Positions 10,920-22,333 are shown, numbered from the stretch's first letter. The stretch: 64,000 bases of DNA from Wolfiporia cocos (GCA_029448655.1 JACCLO010000005.1:682001-746000), one strand, 5' to 3'. Notes: generated by a model from the letters alone, not told the origin. Program-made: numbers and translations.

Positions 10920-12275
10920 GTTCTAGAGTGATCAGTAGCTGGGATCTCAGAGTCCACAATGTATAGCATGAGCAGCCCAAGCTCTGTGACGACGCAACGC
11001 GTAAGACAGGTTGGGTCACGTGCTGTCAGGGCGCACTGATGATTCAATTCTAAAACAAGCAATCGACATTCTATAGCTCAGAATGTGATGCCAATATATC
11101 ATGTATGATGTTTTAACTCATATTAAAGTGGTGTCTTAGCCTAGCAGATGTAGGTCCATCCATAAAGCACAGTTTAATACTCACTTACCCACAAATTGTT
11201 TCGGAGCCTCAAACGTCACATGTCAGGTAAGAGACTGTGGCGGCTCTGCCATATTTGTTAATCCCACACTACCAGCTACTGGTTTACATGCTTGTGACTC
11301 TCTTCCTGCCTTTGTTTCAAGCTTTGAGGCATAATATAGCACCATTGAATATATCTGTTACTCTGGATGCACTCTGTATGTATATATTTGCTCAAGTCAT
11401 GGACTTCGGTTGTGTCCTTGCTTCTTCACCTAAGATAATTGAATCAAAATTGGATCACAGTATATCACAGCCTCTGTTGCAATGTAATATATTATTCACT
11501 GTACATATCACACATTCATAAGCTCGACGATAGTTTGTAGTCCTGATATAGAACCCTACATGAATTATCGGGTCATTCTCAATGGCATGCTCTTCGAGGG
11601 TCAGAATCTAATACAAATCGTATGATACTTATTGATGATATTCATTAACATATGAGTAGTGTAAAAAATATAATGGTGATTTTATGTTGGACGGTTCTGG
11701 AGATGTAAGCCGTACAATTGTATGGTGTACCAAATACAAGCAACTTTCTATGTGCCTGCAGAGAAACTAGGCTCTTGGATCTATTGGAAAAAACTCAATA
11801 GTTATGATAAGAAGTATGTGTAGTATGTATATATAAAATTTTGAAGCCATATGATTATTCGATCTTCTGCTGTGCATGGATTCTGAACGATAGTCTGTCT
11901 GATCACTGACTTCATCATATTTATGATGTCATTGACAAGCAAGCAATACAGATATCCATATATACACTGCTGAAGGGTAAACTATAGAACATAGAGAGAG
12001 TCTGATAGCAGTATCGTAATTTATAATGAGATGTGGCAAGAGCTATAGCCAGTAGTACCTGGGAGATGCCAAAACAGCCCTCAGCCACAGCAGCCACCGA
12101 GACGAAGGTTTAAGGTTTCGGAGTTTAAACACTGTTTGAGAGCAATCGGAACCGTTTTTGGAAGGAATTAAGGAACAGTGTGGGCACGTGACGCAAGCAG
12201 ACGCGTCTGACCGACCGAGTTTTTTGCTGCATCGTCCCACTTTTCCCTTAGCCTCATCACTGTTCTACACCAATC
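10920..12275. promoter_or_regulatory. Divergent region between transposase and DUF6698-type gene
   Basis: A 1.36-kb non-coding stretch separates the two divergently transcribed genes of the element and should hold both promoters. It is AT-rich with TATA-like words such as gtatatataa (11827-11835). Small open frames here show no domain. No further feature is supported. Confidence 0.5.
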
Positions 12276-13889
12276 ATGCCTTCTCGACCACAGCCTCATT
12301 CTGCCCCATCTCCTGAGCCCATTTCCCGTGACCATGAGAACGAGGATCCCCTTGAAGACTATGAGTCCTTCAAGAGATTCCTCAGCAAGCTTGAAATGAT
12401 TTCTCCTCGTAGCAAGAGCGCAGCGTAAGTCCAACTTTATATGTGATGAGACCTGCTAATATGTTGTACTTAGACTCAAGACCCCAACTCTTGTGCCTTT
12501 TGTGAAGGCTGCAAAATCGCTTCCTCGCACGATCAGCCCCTACAGTTCTTTCGAAGATGCACTGGAGGTCGGTCATTTTCGGGAGAGCCTCAATGTTCAT
12601 GAGATGCCAGAGATTGGGGTGTTTTTAGAGGCATTTCCTGCAATGTAAGTCAGATTCACCTGCTCTAGTTGCACCGGCAAGCTGCTGTCTGGGCCTGGTC
12701 ACTATATGTGCATACATACCAGCATAACTACTCCCATAGGGACAAATACAGGATTAGGCTAGCATTAGAAGTCTACAGAAAATACTCGCGAATGATTGGT
12801 AGACCACTTCGCCGACGAATCAAAGAGTGCAACCTCCATGAGCTTCAGCCGCTTCACCGCTTTGTAAGTATATGCCATTCTAAAATTGCTAGCTGACGAG
12901 GCGTCTTTAGGTTGATGAATTTTCGAAGCAAGCCAGAACAGAGGATGTGAGCGCCCTCAAGGACCGTGGCATATCGTTTGTTCCTCACAACGTCAATACC
13001 GATAATGTGGTCCCACCGATCCCTACTGGTACACGGTCTAAGGCTGGACGTGGTTGGCACCATCATGTTACAGCTCGCCTCCTTTGCCCACGTCATATGC
13101 TTACAGAATTTGATGCTGATCCTGACCAGTGAGTCTTCTGTCGAATCATTACTCCCACTAATTCATTTGCAGATTTTGTGAGGATGTTTTGAAAGGTAAA
13201 ATCAGGATCAATGCAGGAGACTGGCCCACATTCCTTTATGATGAAGATACTCCATACGACCCTGACCATATCGACAACGGTCTATGCCGTGGGTATATCA
13301 TCCAGCGTGTAAGTTTCCTATTTCTCAACAGCTCTATGCATTTCACTGTCACTTGTTATAGGCTTTTCGCTGCATATTTACTGGACCCCGCACGGCAAAG
13401 AAGGATACACCTGGCCCATCCTCCGGAAAAACATCCAAGTCGAAGCTTGGTGGCATCTCACGTGTTACTGGACGAGCAATTGCATATATATGTGTTCAGG
13501 TAAGCTACTGCTGTCTCGTAACTGCAATCTACCCAGACAAACACACTGCTCCTGGCACACAGACTCGTCTTTTCCTATCAGAACAGGATTCATGGGGTCT
13601 ATCTGATGGTGACTTTGACTATACTGAGTTCTTTAACAAGATTGTCGAGCTGTTTGAGGACGATCCGGAGGATGATTGGGCTGTAGAGACTCTTGAATGG
13701 TGGAATTAGTACGTCTTCTCCAATCGTCATTACTATAGCTGATAACTTCCATACATTAGCTGGGTCTATGGTGCGAAGGAACCCTCTAGTGCTCCGCAAG
13801 TAAACAATACCGGCCCCACTCTTGCCGAGAAACTTGCTGAACAACGCCGTGCCCGTCGCAATGCGCGCATTGCAACACCGCCTATGTGA
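12276..13889 (+). CDS. DUF6698-type protein carried by the Plavaka element
   Basis: Eight exons: 12276-12424, 12474-12644, 12740-12863, 12911-13128, 13173-13308, 13362-13499, 13563-13708, 13760-13889 (403 residues, every junction in frame). The order of motifs matches what I recall of the basidiomycete family DUF6698: KTPTLVPFVKAA, TARLLCPRHMLTEFD, DWPTFLYDED, LCRGYIIQRAFRCIFTGP, GGISRVTGRAIAYICVQTRL, DGDFDYTEFFNKIVELFEDD, LEWWNYWVYG. The C-terminal tail is basic (EQRRARRNARIA). The function is unknown. Its place inside the inverted repeats, divergent from the transposase, suggests either an accessory protein of the element or a captured host gene. All splice sites and the frame are intact, so it is likely expressed or recently so. 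The family name is from memory, not from a search. Confidence 0.8.
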
Positions 13890-14594
13890 CATCCGCTGCA
13901 ATATCAGCTTTGTACTATTTCTCTGACTTGAGCTATGTCGATGACTCCTTCTACATATGCTCTCCGCATTACTCTTTTATACTTGCAGCTTTTTCTTACA
14001 CCTCATTGCCGTCATACATTAAGTCCTGCTATCTGCTTGCTCAATATGCATTTTCCCCTTTTATTCACTCTCTGGGTTCATTTCTTGCGCATTCTTGCTG
14101 ATTATATATCGATGTATGTGGCCTTGCATATGCTTGATGCCTGCTTAAATCAATTTGTGTGTTTGCTCGACCATTGTATTGGTTGACTGATTGCTACGTT
14201 TAATACATGCTGTCTGACGTATTTTATGGCCACTGGTAACAGATATGTGCATGTGTTTCATTTGTACCTAGCTACAATGCATACAATGTTAAAAGCATAA
14301 TATATTCACTCGCAATCATGCACGCATATATATGTCGAATTATATTCTAGCATGCATCATATATACACTGCAATACTTGCTAGCATTGGCAATGTCGTAG
14401 GAGCCTGACGTGGGCATACAATGCACCGCAATACTTTTGATACCATTTAGTGCATGCAGAGAATATATGTACATGTATGTATATAAATTTCTATATATAT
14501 AACCTGGGTTTTTGCTGATGTATGGAAGATGTTAAACTGCGAAAATGAAGTTTACAAAATACTCTATATATTTCCTAAAAGTGTGCAAACAGTA
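13890..14594. other. Right subterminal region of the Plavaka element
   Basis: Non-coding, AT-rich, with repeated gcatatatatg-like words. The last part (14521-14594) is preserved in the deletion derivative (20485-20557). Confidence 0.6.
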
Positions 14595-14804
14595 GTTGCA
14601 CTGTAGCTCAGTTGGCTAATGTATGCTGTGATGCTTTTATTCTCATCTGTGCTAAGGTCCTTGGTTCGAATCCTGAATGTACCATTTTATTGTCACAGTA
14701 GATTAATCTGCCGCAGCTAGCAGATTAATCTGCGTGCAAACCTAGCTCGCAACTGCAATTTCTTAAGCGAAGGGCAGTTGGCAGATTAAGATAATTGACC
14801 GAAG
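14595..14804. repeat. Right terminal inverted repeat of the Plavaka element
   Basis: About 210 bp matching the reverse complement of the left repeat with few differences. It contains the tRNA-like stretch 14598-14684, an inner repeat of cagattaatctgc, and the hairpin-forming words caactgc (14751-14757) and gcagttg (14774-14780). Confidence 0.85.
14598..14684 (+). other. tRNA-like sequence in the right terminal repeat
   Basis: Perfect A box (tagctcagttgg) and B box (ggttcgaatcc), ending tgtacca. Stem pairing is poor. It is the inverted counterpart of 5142-5228. Confidence 0.65.
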
Positions 14805-14840
14805 TCCCTCTATAAATGGTTGTATCTCTCTCTCTCTGAT

Positions 14841-15598
14841 TGTCATGGGCCAAGACCACCCAGGGCCCTCAGAGCTAACTGGGGTGAGGCGGGTGGAAGA
14901 ACGCCAAGTTCAGAATGAAGTCTGAACCCAACGCTCATCCCCCTATATATATTATCGTAGTGTATGTGTATGTTATGGTCTGTGCGTAAGTATTAGGCCA
15001 GTAATGGCCATGGTGAGGCTAAGCTAAGACTACGTAGGGGAACTACCTACTTGACAAGGCCACTAAAACCTTAGAGCGAACTGAGGGGAGCGAAGTGGAT
15101 GAACGCCAAGTTCAGACTGGGGTTACCAGCTGAACGAGGCCTGCTATTATACTAGTAGGCTGTTTGTACATGTTTGTACTATAATGGCCATATATGGTAA
15201 TTAGGGAGTCTGGTGCGAGACTAAGATAGAGGTCTAAACCAGACTCTGAAACATAGAAGCGTAAGGTATATCAAATACGTAGCGGTCATCGTGGCCATGT
15301 GGGAACCGGGCCTTATGTCGTTATCTAGACGTTGTCTGGCTCCTTCCAAGGTATGATCCGGGCCTGGCTGGGCTTGGGGACTCGGAGGATCGGATCAGGC
15401 TCGTTGTCGTTAGGGAAAGCTTTTGCCCGTGACACTACTAGTCTGCGTAAAGTCTGTATTTGTAATTATCAACACGTCCGTAGTATTGGTGTGGGAATGT
15501 ATACTGCGGCGTGTGTTGTGGGCGCTGATCTATGTGAAATATGATAGAAGCCGTTGCTTCGGAACGTGAAGAGTGATATCACCTTTTTGCCCGTGACA
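14841..15598. mobile_element. LTR-like element, ends TGTCATGGGC...GCCCGTGACA
   Basis: The ends are inverted (tgtcatgggc and gcccgtgaca), as in LTRs of this window, but the flanking 5 bp (CTGAT, CAAAT) do not match. A second ttttgcccgtgaca occurs at 15421-15434, so the true right end is uncertain. Two diverged copies of a block ending gaacgccaagttcaga lie at about 14850-14930 and 15060-15120. It could be a damaged or recombined LTR. Confidence 0.4.
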
Positions 15599-15745
15599 CA
15601 AATCGATGGCATCATCTAATGTCGTAAATTTCAAAGTCCCATTGTAACGTTATCTCTCATGTTGGCCTGTTGTCACCCATCAGCGCATCTTGTACTCAAA
15701 CCACCACCTTCAGATTAGATGCTCATCCACCATGACTCCCCCAAC
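15599..15745. repeat. Dispersed repeat ending gttgtcaccca
   Basis: The stretch 15627-15680 (aaatttcaaag...gttgtcaccca) is related to 20776-20836, and the motif recurs inverted at 20900-20920 (tgggtgacaac). Probably a short non-autonomous element. Confidence 0.35.
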
Positions 15746-15930
15746 TAGTGTTGCCGAAGTTCATTTCAGAACCAGGGTTCAGAACCTGAACCGCCTGAAC
15801 CGAACCTAGGTTCAGGTTCAGTCCAGGTCCGGTTCAGGGTAGGACATCAAGGTTCGGTTCTTGGTTCAGGGGGGCCATGGGTACCCTCGAACCAGCTTCG
15901 AACTGGACTGAACCTTGAACCACTTAGCAT
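15746..15930. repeat. GGTTC-rich repeat, copy 1
   Basis: It begins tagtgttgccgaagttc and consists of many short runs of ggttcag, gaaccg and gaacctgaacc on both strands, so it is rich in short inverted repeats. A second copy starts with the same bases at 25053. Ends of the type gtgttgcc are seen in hAT elements, so this may be a hAT-type terminus. Confidence 0.6.
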
Positions 15931-17276
15931 TAACATATTCTGTGTAGTCACTGGTGGATAAGCATAAATTATGATTATGTTCTTGCCATCTTTGCTATAG
16001 TGTTGTTGCAGTAAGTTATGTACAGCTGGCTTCACCATAGCAAGCATCAACACTCATATACTCTAGTCTCCCAATATGGCAAGGGCTCAACCCCATGTTG
16101 GGATTACCATGCTTTCTGTGGCATTGGGCTGCATTTGTTGCTGTCAGATGAAGTAAGAAATGTAGAAGATAATATTTCACTTCATATCCATGATCCTAGG
16201 TTATATACAGAGTTGTCTAAGAATGTTTTATTATTGAGCTTTGCCTCAGGCTAACTCACACTCATGAACTCTGATTACTGAACTGCTCAAAATGGCTGCC
16301 TTGGGTGATTGTTATGCATCAAAAAGTTATGTTTACCACTCTAATCAAAACTAAGAGCCACATTGGAATGCAGCAGCCCGGTGTCACAGATTTTACGCTC
16401 TGTGGCATTAGTGCTGGTATGGTATGGTACAGCACATGACTTGTTGATTGTGTTACGGTTATTTTGAATTTTCGAATGCTGGCAGAACTCACCATAGGAT
16501 GAATACGGTACAGGGACTTGTTGCGCAACCAACCCCCTGGCTATCCGTGACTCGCACCGGGCGCATCCCCGGTTGTATTAGCTTATAGGGCGCGTTTCAC
16601 CTTTGGCAGATCTAACTCTGCCCTCGTTTCATGTTTATCATTTATTAGCTGACAGATGGCGTTCAACCGCCATCATCATTCCTATCTATCGTTCCGGATA
16701 CATCACTACATATTTATCAAACGTTTGGTACTATAGCGTAGATAGTGACACAGACTCACTGTCTGTGCGACCCCTGGGCTCAGGGGGATCCATACAGGCC
16801 TACAATCGAGGCCATAAGGCACCAACCAGAGGTGAGTGCAGAGGCTACATGGATGGGGCATCCCCGCATTCCTAGTGTACGCCGACATAGCTGATAACCT
16901 CACAGACAAGGTAGGAGAGATACGGGCCCCGGGCCAGGAGATCACACAGCTATAAGCGAGAAAGGGTGATACACCATTGTCGAGAATCTGAGAGATGGGG
17001 TGTAAGCCCACATCTCGTCGTATTATATACATGCTTGTGTATACTACCGAGACCGCCCTAAAGACGTGGTCTGTGCACCGCTATCTAATGGGTCATGTGC
17101 TAGGTAACGAGACATGTAACAATGTGACCATATGTGACGGTACCTGAGGCGCGCGCTACCCTACAGCGCTAACCAAACGACCAGGTGACCTGCAATAACT
17201 GGGAGACGCCGGAGGTGGCTACAGCGCAGAGACGCGGCGTACGCCTAGCGCCGCGCGTGCGTCCTATAGCGAGGGT
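15931..17276. other. Repeat-derived intergenic DNA
   Basis: No gene is supported. Part of 17040-17165 is the inverted counterpart of 21883-22080 (common word agcgctgtagggtagcgcgc), so it holds LTR remains. The 15931-16530 part shows nothing recognisable. Confidence 0.4.
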
Positions 17277-17728
17277 TGTTACAAGACATTATGGAAAGTT
17301 TGTGACAGATAGTAGCAGTGACATCTGGGATGGACTTGACCCCTAAAACCTAGCATAGTATAAAAGCTCATGTACTTATTGTCGAGGCTCTTCAGCTCGA
17401 CCTTGTTGTACAAACAAGAAGTCTTATACTCGTTCTCAAACGTAGGAAACTACGCTCAGTATTTCTTGCTCGAGCAACCGAACGACTAAGTCCTCGAAGT
17501 GCACAGTGACTTCTCGGACTTAGGCGAGTCTTATATCCTATTAGACTCGCACTTGAACAGATTATATCCTCTAACGCGTATTGGATATTATACGATCTCC
17601 TAGGGATTTCACCTAGGACTTGAAGGCATCTAACGAGCATTTGCCTTGCATACGGCTACATGCCTACGTGCAGAAGAACGATCTATATTCGCGACTCGAA
17701 TATACGAACGGGTATTCAACCCGTAACA
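17277..17728 (+). mobile_element. LTR-like element, TGTTAC...CCGTAACA family
   Basis: The ends are tgttac and gtaaca. Its inner part (tcttcagctcgaccttgttg, tatactcgttctcaaa) is shared with the solo LTR at 30697-31232 and, inverted, with 30341-30520. Flanking 5 bp (AGGGT, GATTG) do not match, so this copy is rearranged or its ends are misjudged. Confidence 0.45.
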
Positions 17729-18702
17729 GATTGTAGATAAGATATGGGGCTCTGATCGCTAGGCACCTGACCTCCACTGGTCACGTGGCCTTGTTACGTA
17801 AGCATGCACGTTACTTGTAGAATAGTGTGCATACAAACTCATCAAAGGATGACTAAGCAACGTGACAGAATCACTGTAAAATTAATGCGAATTCTGTGCA
17901 GTACAGTCTCTGAAATTAAAAACCACAGATTTGTAGAAAATTGCATTCCGCACAATCGCTTGCGGGTGAATTTCTGATCCTTGCCTTTGCTGAATTGCCT
18001 TAGCATTTACATGGGAGGGACTACAGTCAACGCCAAAACAGGCTATTTGAAATTGTCTTATCAATATCACTCTCAGCACCGCCCGAGCCATCTGGCACTC
18101 ACTCATGCCCAGGTGACGTCTATTCAACCTTAAAGATCTAGGGGCGCACTCAAGCTTGGAATGAGCATGTCCGGAAGATAATGATTGGGGTAAGGAGAAT
18201 GTGAGTTGGATCATTAATACCGACCAATGACATTGACGGTAGTCCTAGGTTGCTCCAGCAGCTAAACAGGGACACCGGCTGCCTCACTGACAGGATATGT
18301 TGGCAAGCTACAATCCACCCGTTTAATTGTCAAAGGCAGCAGATGTACTGTAATTTATTTGTGCTATATAGATACTATAATCGCTCGCTGCGCTTCATGG
18401 ATGCCTACCGTCGAGGACTAGATGGACGACAGGCGGCATGGGCCAACAAAAAGTATCATGGACATCGTGTTTTGCCGGATAACATCTTGGCGAAATTCGA
18501 CCACGCACACCCTCCATCGTGGCTTTGTTAATTGTAGGCGTCATTAAGCTTTATTGAAGTATACATGCTGCTAACTGAATAGACAGTGTCGTACAGATGG
18601 GAAGTGGCGATACGGGCAAGCGCTTGGACTAATGCGCAAAATGAGAACAGCGCTTGACCGATAACTCCTACGTGATGGGCTGATTTGGAAGTGTAACGAC
18701 TA
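17729..18702. other. Intergenic DNA, nothing recognised
   Basis: Short open frames on both strands (up to about 110 codons at 17882-18214 minus, 93 at 18250-18531 plus) show no domain, no splice structure and no similarity that I recognise. Confidence 0.4.
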
Positions 18703-19122
18703 TGTCACGTAGCAGTCAAGTATTGGAACATTTTATGAGTTTGTATGAGGACTATCTTAGATAGCACCGTAGTGCACGGACCGCATCTTTAGGGTAGCCA
18801 TATCTGCCTCTGCTTAGTTACATGTACTTAAGGCTGCGCATTCTGAGGACCTCTCCTCAGAACAGTTAATGTCGACTCTGGGCTTGGCCCCTCACTATCA
18901 TCTCATGCGTGCTTGTCTGTGTCTGCACCCTTGCAACCTCGCCTTGCGGGCTTAGCAACTATCCCTGCGCTTGACCTCATTCCGCTACTGGTCTGGTCTT
19001 TAGTGACGCAGTAGCCCGGCGATTATCTTGTGCAGCACGACCTCGCTTCCCTCGTTCGTCGATTATCCTTGGACTTAGACGTTGAATGGGTTATGCATGA
19101 GTGGCACACATAGTTTGTGTCA
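18703..19122 (+). mobile_element. LTR, plus orientation, right flank CAACT
   Basis: It starts at tgtcacgtag and ends tttgtgtca, with an internal stretch (gtgcacggaccgcatcttta) related to other LTRs of the window. The right flank CAACT belongs to the inner part of a Plavaka-type terminal repeat. The left flank GACTA does not match. The matching flank lies at 26068-26072 next to another LTR in opposite orientation. Confidence 0.5.
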
Positions 19123-19185
19123 CAACTGCCCTTTGCTTAAGAAATCACAGTTGTGAGCTAGGTTTGCTTGCAGATTAATCTGCTA

Positions 19186-20147
19186 TGGTGCTGGCGCCCT
19201 AGTCACCGCTACTTTTGTACAAGTCTTACTGCTCGCTCAAACTGGCACCTAGAAATAATCGGTCTAGCCAAAATGCTCTAATTGAAGGTAGGAACAAAAT
19301 GGCTAGGCGGATTTGTCTGAAAATCAAAGTTGAGAAAGTTCTATGTCCGGATTTGGCCAGAGGTGGGAAAGTAGTACCATATATGGAAAGTAATACCTGT
19401 CTGACTACTCCAAATATGGTATATAGTCAAGCTGACGGGCAGTGAGACTTGTACCGACAAGCTCACATCAACATTCTCATCACTGCTAATGCATTTGGCT
19501 TGAAATATATAACTGTAGTAATCGCAAAGGGATTTCGTGACAGCACTCTAGAAAAATGTGATCAAACTGTTCAGCTCAGTGATATTTGGGCAAAATATAC
19601 ATGTGGCCTGCATCCTCAATGACCCTGAACAGGAGGTTTCTGTTCTTTGAATCTGGCTGATTTTCAAGTACACATTCAACAGGTGCAGCAACCAGCTGCA
19701 TCCGGGTCACATTCGCCATGATTTGGCATTTGCAGCTCATCAACCCAAATATTTGGCTTGATGAGAAATTGTTGTATTCCTCTGGAAAGATTGATATAAT
19801 TGAGCAGGAGATTCGTCAGTTGAATAGCCTTCTTGTTTACAAATCTTTTGCTGTGATGCGTGCAATTCCCATTTCCCAGCACTGAGCAGCATTGGCTTCA
19901 CATGCTTTCTGTGTTTTATTCAAGCATGGGATGTAGTGAACTGGTGAATACATTAACATTGTGCCTGCCCTGTATCTACATCACTACGAGCATTCAAATT
20001 TGCATCTCCGGGCTGTGCCCAAAGTGTTTGGTATCAGGGCACAGAAAGTACCGGTGCCTATATAAACCTTGCGTTAGGGTTAACGCGAAGTTGACCCAAG
20101 GATTTGGCCACTGTACAAAAGTAGCAGTGACTAGGGCACCGGCACCA
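19186..20147. mobile_element. 962-bp element with 36-bp inverted repeats and TA duplication
   Basis: Left repeat 19186-19221 starts TGGTGCTGGCGCCCTAGTCA. Right repeat 20112-20147 is its inverted match (about 32 of 36 bases). It is flanked by TA at 19184-19185 and 20148-20149. The empty site is visible in the right terminal repeat of the large element (ctgctagctgcgg in reverse complement). A TA duplication fits Tc1/mariner-type elements. No intact transposase; a 68-codon minus-strand frame at 19676-19882 might be a remnant. Confidence 0.8.
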
Positions 20148-20182
20148 TAGCTGCAGAAGATTAATCTACTGTGACAATAAAA

Positions 20183-20268
20183 TGGTACATTTAGGATTCG
20201 AACCAAGGACCTTAGCACAAATGAGAATAAGAGCATCGCAGCATAATTAGCCAATTGAGCCATAGTGA
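20183..20268 (-). other. tRNA-like sequence in the derivative, left
   Basis: Copy of 5142-5228. The B box (ggttcgaatcc) is intact; the A box is tggctcaattgg. Confidence 0.6.
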
Positions 20269-20560
20269 CAACAGTTACATTTGACCAATCAAAATATACA
20301 TAATGCAAGTTTTACACACAATTTTCGCAAATCATCAAGGCAACTAACTGCTACAACAAGCATAAAGAAATTAATGATAGTGGTAGTTTGTTTCACCATG
20401 CCTGACCTGGAGCAACTCACAATGAGAAAGTTGAATACACTGGAATCACAGGTCTTTAGAGGCAGATTCATTTGTATTTGTGTTATGGAAGATGTTAAAC
20501 TGCGAAAATGAAGTTTACAAAATACTCTATATATTTCCTAAAAGTGTGCAAACAGTAGTT

Positions 20561-20646
20561 GCACTGTAGCTCAGTTGGCTAATGTATGCTGTGATGCTTT
20601 ATTCTCTTCTGTGCTAAGGTCCTTGGTTCGAATCCTGAATGTACCA
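20561..20646 (+). other. tRNA-like sequence in the derivative, right
   Basis: Copy of 14598-14684 with intact A box (tagctcagttgg) and B box (ggttcgaatcc). Confidence 0.6.
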
Positions 20647-20770
20647 TTTTATTGTCACAGTGGATTAATCTGCCGCAGCTAGCAGAGTAATCTGCGTGCA
20701 AACCTAGCTCGCAACTGCGATTTCTTAAGTGAAAGGCAGTTGGCAGATTAAGATAATTGATAGAAGTCCT

Positions 20771-21091
20771 TCAAATTTTGAAAAGCTGGTATAACGTGAT
20801 CTTTCATGTCATAACCCGTTGTCACCCAGAATTCCGTTTAAACGCCGCTCAAACACCATTGCAAGGTTATCTTATTGCATTGAAGCGGGGTTGTCACGAG
20901 TTATAATGGGTGACAACAGGGAGAGAGAGAGAGACAAACATTTATATCCCACAGGCAATAGACTAAGTACATGTGCGGTAGTTAATGAGAGTCAAAGTGG
21001 TACGTAAGAAGGTAGTTAAACAAGAGTAATATTGGAGTGGCAGTCATACATGTGCGAGGTATCGTGATGAGAAGTGGAACGTGATATATAG
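20771..21091. other. Intergenic DNA with short inverted repeat
   Basis: Contains ttgtcaccca (about 20820) and its inverse tgggtgacaac (about 20909), shared with 15627-15680, and a short (ga)n run. No gene. Confidence 0.35.
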
Positions 21092-21265
21092 TCAACGAGG
21101 TATGAATTGGGACAAGGTGCAGCGAGTGCTGAAAATTCCAATACCCCCAGCATGAGCTAAGAGGGTGTTGAGGGTGAAGTCGTCAGGTGTGTCAGCGATA
21201 TGGATGACCCAGGATACCTGAGTTTGGTTGGGTTGAAGTTTCAGGTTAAGAAGGCAGGGGAAGCG

Positions 21266-22333
21266 TGTCACAGAATTCCCTTTGGGGGGTTCTACGATGT
21301 CCCTTGTTTGTGTTGCAAAGGCGCCCCTAGGTATGGGGCTAACTCCTTACTCGCTTACATTCCTCCTCGTCACGCCTATGATATTTTATCAGACCACCTG
21401 ACCCATTAGATTATGTCACGGATTTTATATCTGTGATGTTAATTATCGGGTTACTACATGTCGTACAGCTACGCTAGCGCTAGGATAGCCGCCCATGTCG
21501 GTATCTCTTAGATTAGATAGTAGCACTGAATCGTCACATGACTGACAGGTCCAGTGACATTTACAATACACGTGCCCCATGGGCACATGACCCTACTGTA
21601 GCGCGGCGTGCACAGACCATGTTCTTTAGGGCTGGTAGATACATGACTGCTGCGTGGCCATGTATATAACGTAGTGCATTCTGAGGCTTACACCTCAGAA
21701 CCATTATTCTAGACTCTGGGCTTAGCCAGTGACGGCGGTCCCTCACTTGATCATTGGCATGCTAGTCTGCTGGTCCCCACTAGAGCTTGATGACCTCGAC
21801 GTTAGGACTTGCAGCCTACCCTTGCGACTTGTAGATGCCACATTACCGGCGTTATGCACTGCCAGGCAAGTTTGTGTCAGATTAGCGCTGTAGGGTAGCG
21901 CGCACCTCAGGTACTCACGCTTGGCTAATGCTTAGCATGGTCACACTAGTTACATGTTACGTTACAGTAGTTACATTGTCATGTGTCCTCTTAGTTATGG
22001 CGCACAGGCCTCTACTTTAGGGTGGCCATTACTGGCCAGCTACTCATGTATAAGTACGACAGAATGAGGACTTACATCCTCATTCCTAAGATTTTCGACA
22101 ATGGGGCTTGCCCCCCTTTCTTCTATTTTGTGCGATGCTGGCATGTGACGGCACTGACCCTCTCTCTCTCTCACTCTCGCTAGTCTGGGTATGTCGACGC
22201 TTGGGCATGGGTAGGACTAGTCACCCTATGATGCCACCCTTCATTTACTGCTGCTGGACGTACTTGTGCGCTGTGGGCATCATGGGCCCCCCGTCCTTGT
22301 AGGCCGGTCACACAGGCTAGTAAGTCTGTGTCA
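21266..22333 (+). mobile_element. Solo LTR with a second LTR nested inside
   Basis: It starts TGTCACAGAATTCCC and ends tctgtgtca, flanked by AAGCG and AAGCA (one mismatch). The LTR at 21414-21879 is inserted in it. Leaving it out joins the minus-strand frame of the decayed gene without a shift. Confidence 0.7.
21414..21879 (+). mobile_element. Solo LTR, 466 bp, target duplication GATTA
   Basis: Ends TGTCACGG and tttgtgtca; GATTA at 21409-21413 and 21880-21884. TATA-like gtatataa near 21661. Confidence 0.85.

Larger units (their letters stand above)
4312..14804. mobile_element. Plavaka-type (CACTA-like) DNA transposon carrying a second gene
   Basis: The element is bounded by inverted repeats of roughly 210 bp. 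The left one is 4312-5234 and is interrupted by a solo LTR; the right one is 14595-14804. Outermost common bases are gtcaattatcttaatctgcc at the left and its complement at the right; the exact outer ends are uncertain by about 20 bp. Inside are a minus-strand transposase (6322-10919) and a plus-strand DUF6698-type gene (12276-13889), divergently placed. Partial copies elsewhere in the window confirm the borders: a deletion derivative at 19123-20770 and an end fragment at 26068-26110. The ends do not start with the canonical CACTA. Assignment to Plavaka rests on the transposase. Apart from one stop in the transposase and the LTR in one end, the copy looks young. Confidence 0.8.
19123..20770. 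mobile_element. Internally deleted Plavaka derivative
   Basis: Without the insertion at 19186-20147 this is a roughly 0.68-kb non-autonomous copy. Its left terminal repeat and left subterminal region (20150-20484) match 5098-5444, and its right part (20485-20770) matches 14521-14810. The junction tgtgttatggaag at 20480-20492 joins points 9 kb apart in the large element, with a 2-bp (TA) overlap. The outermost left end is missing at 19122, where an LTR begins; see the fragment at 26068. It codes for nothing and would depend on a transposase like that at 6322-10919. Confidence 0.85.

Noticed and set aside
14598..14684. A true tRNA gene (perfect A and B boxes, ...acca end)
   Set aside because: T-stem and acceptor stem have several mismatches, the distance between the boxes is too long without a recognisable intron, and the sequence belongs to a transposon terminal repeat with four copies in the window.
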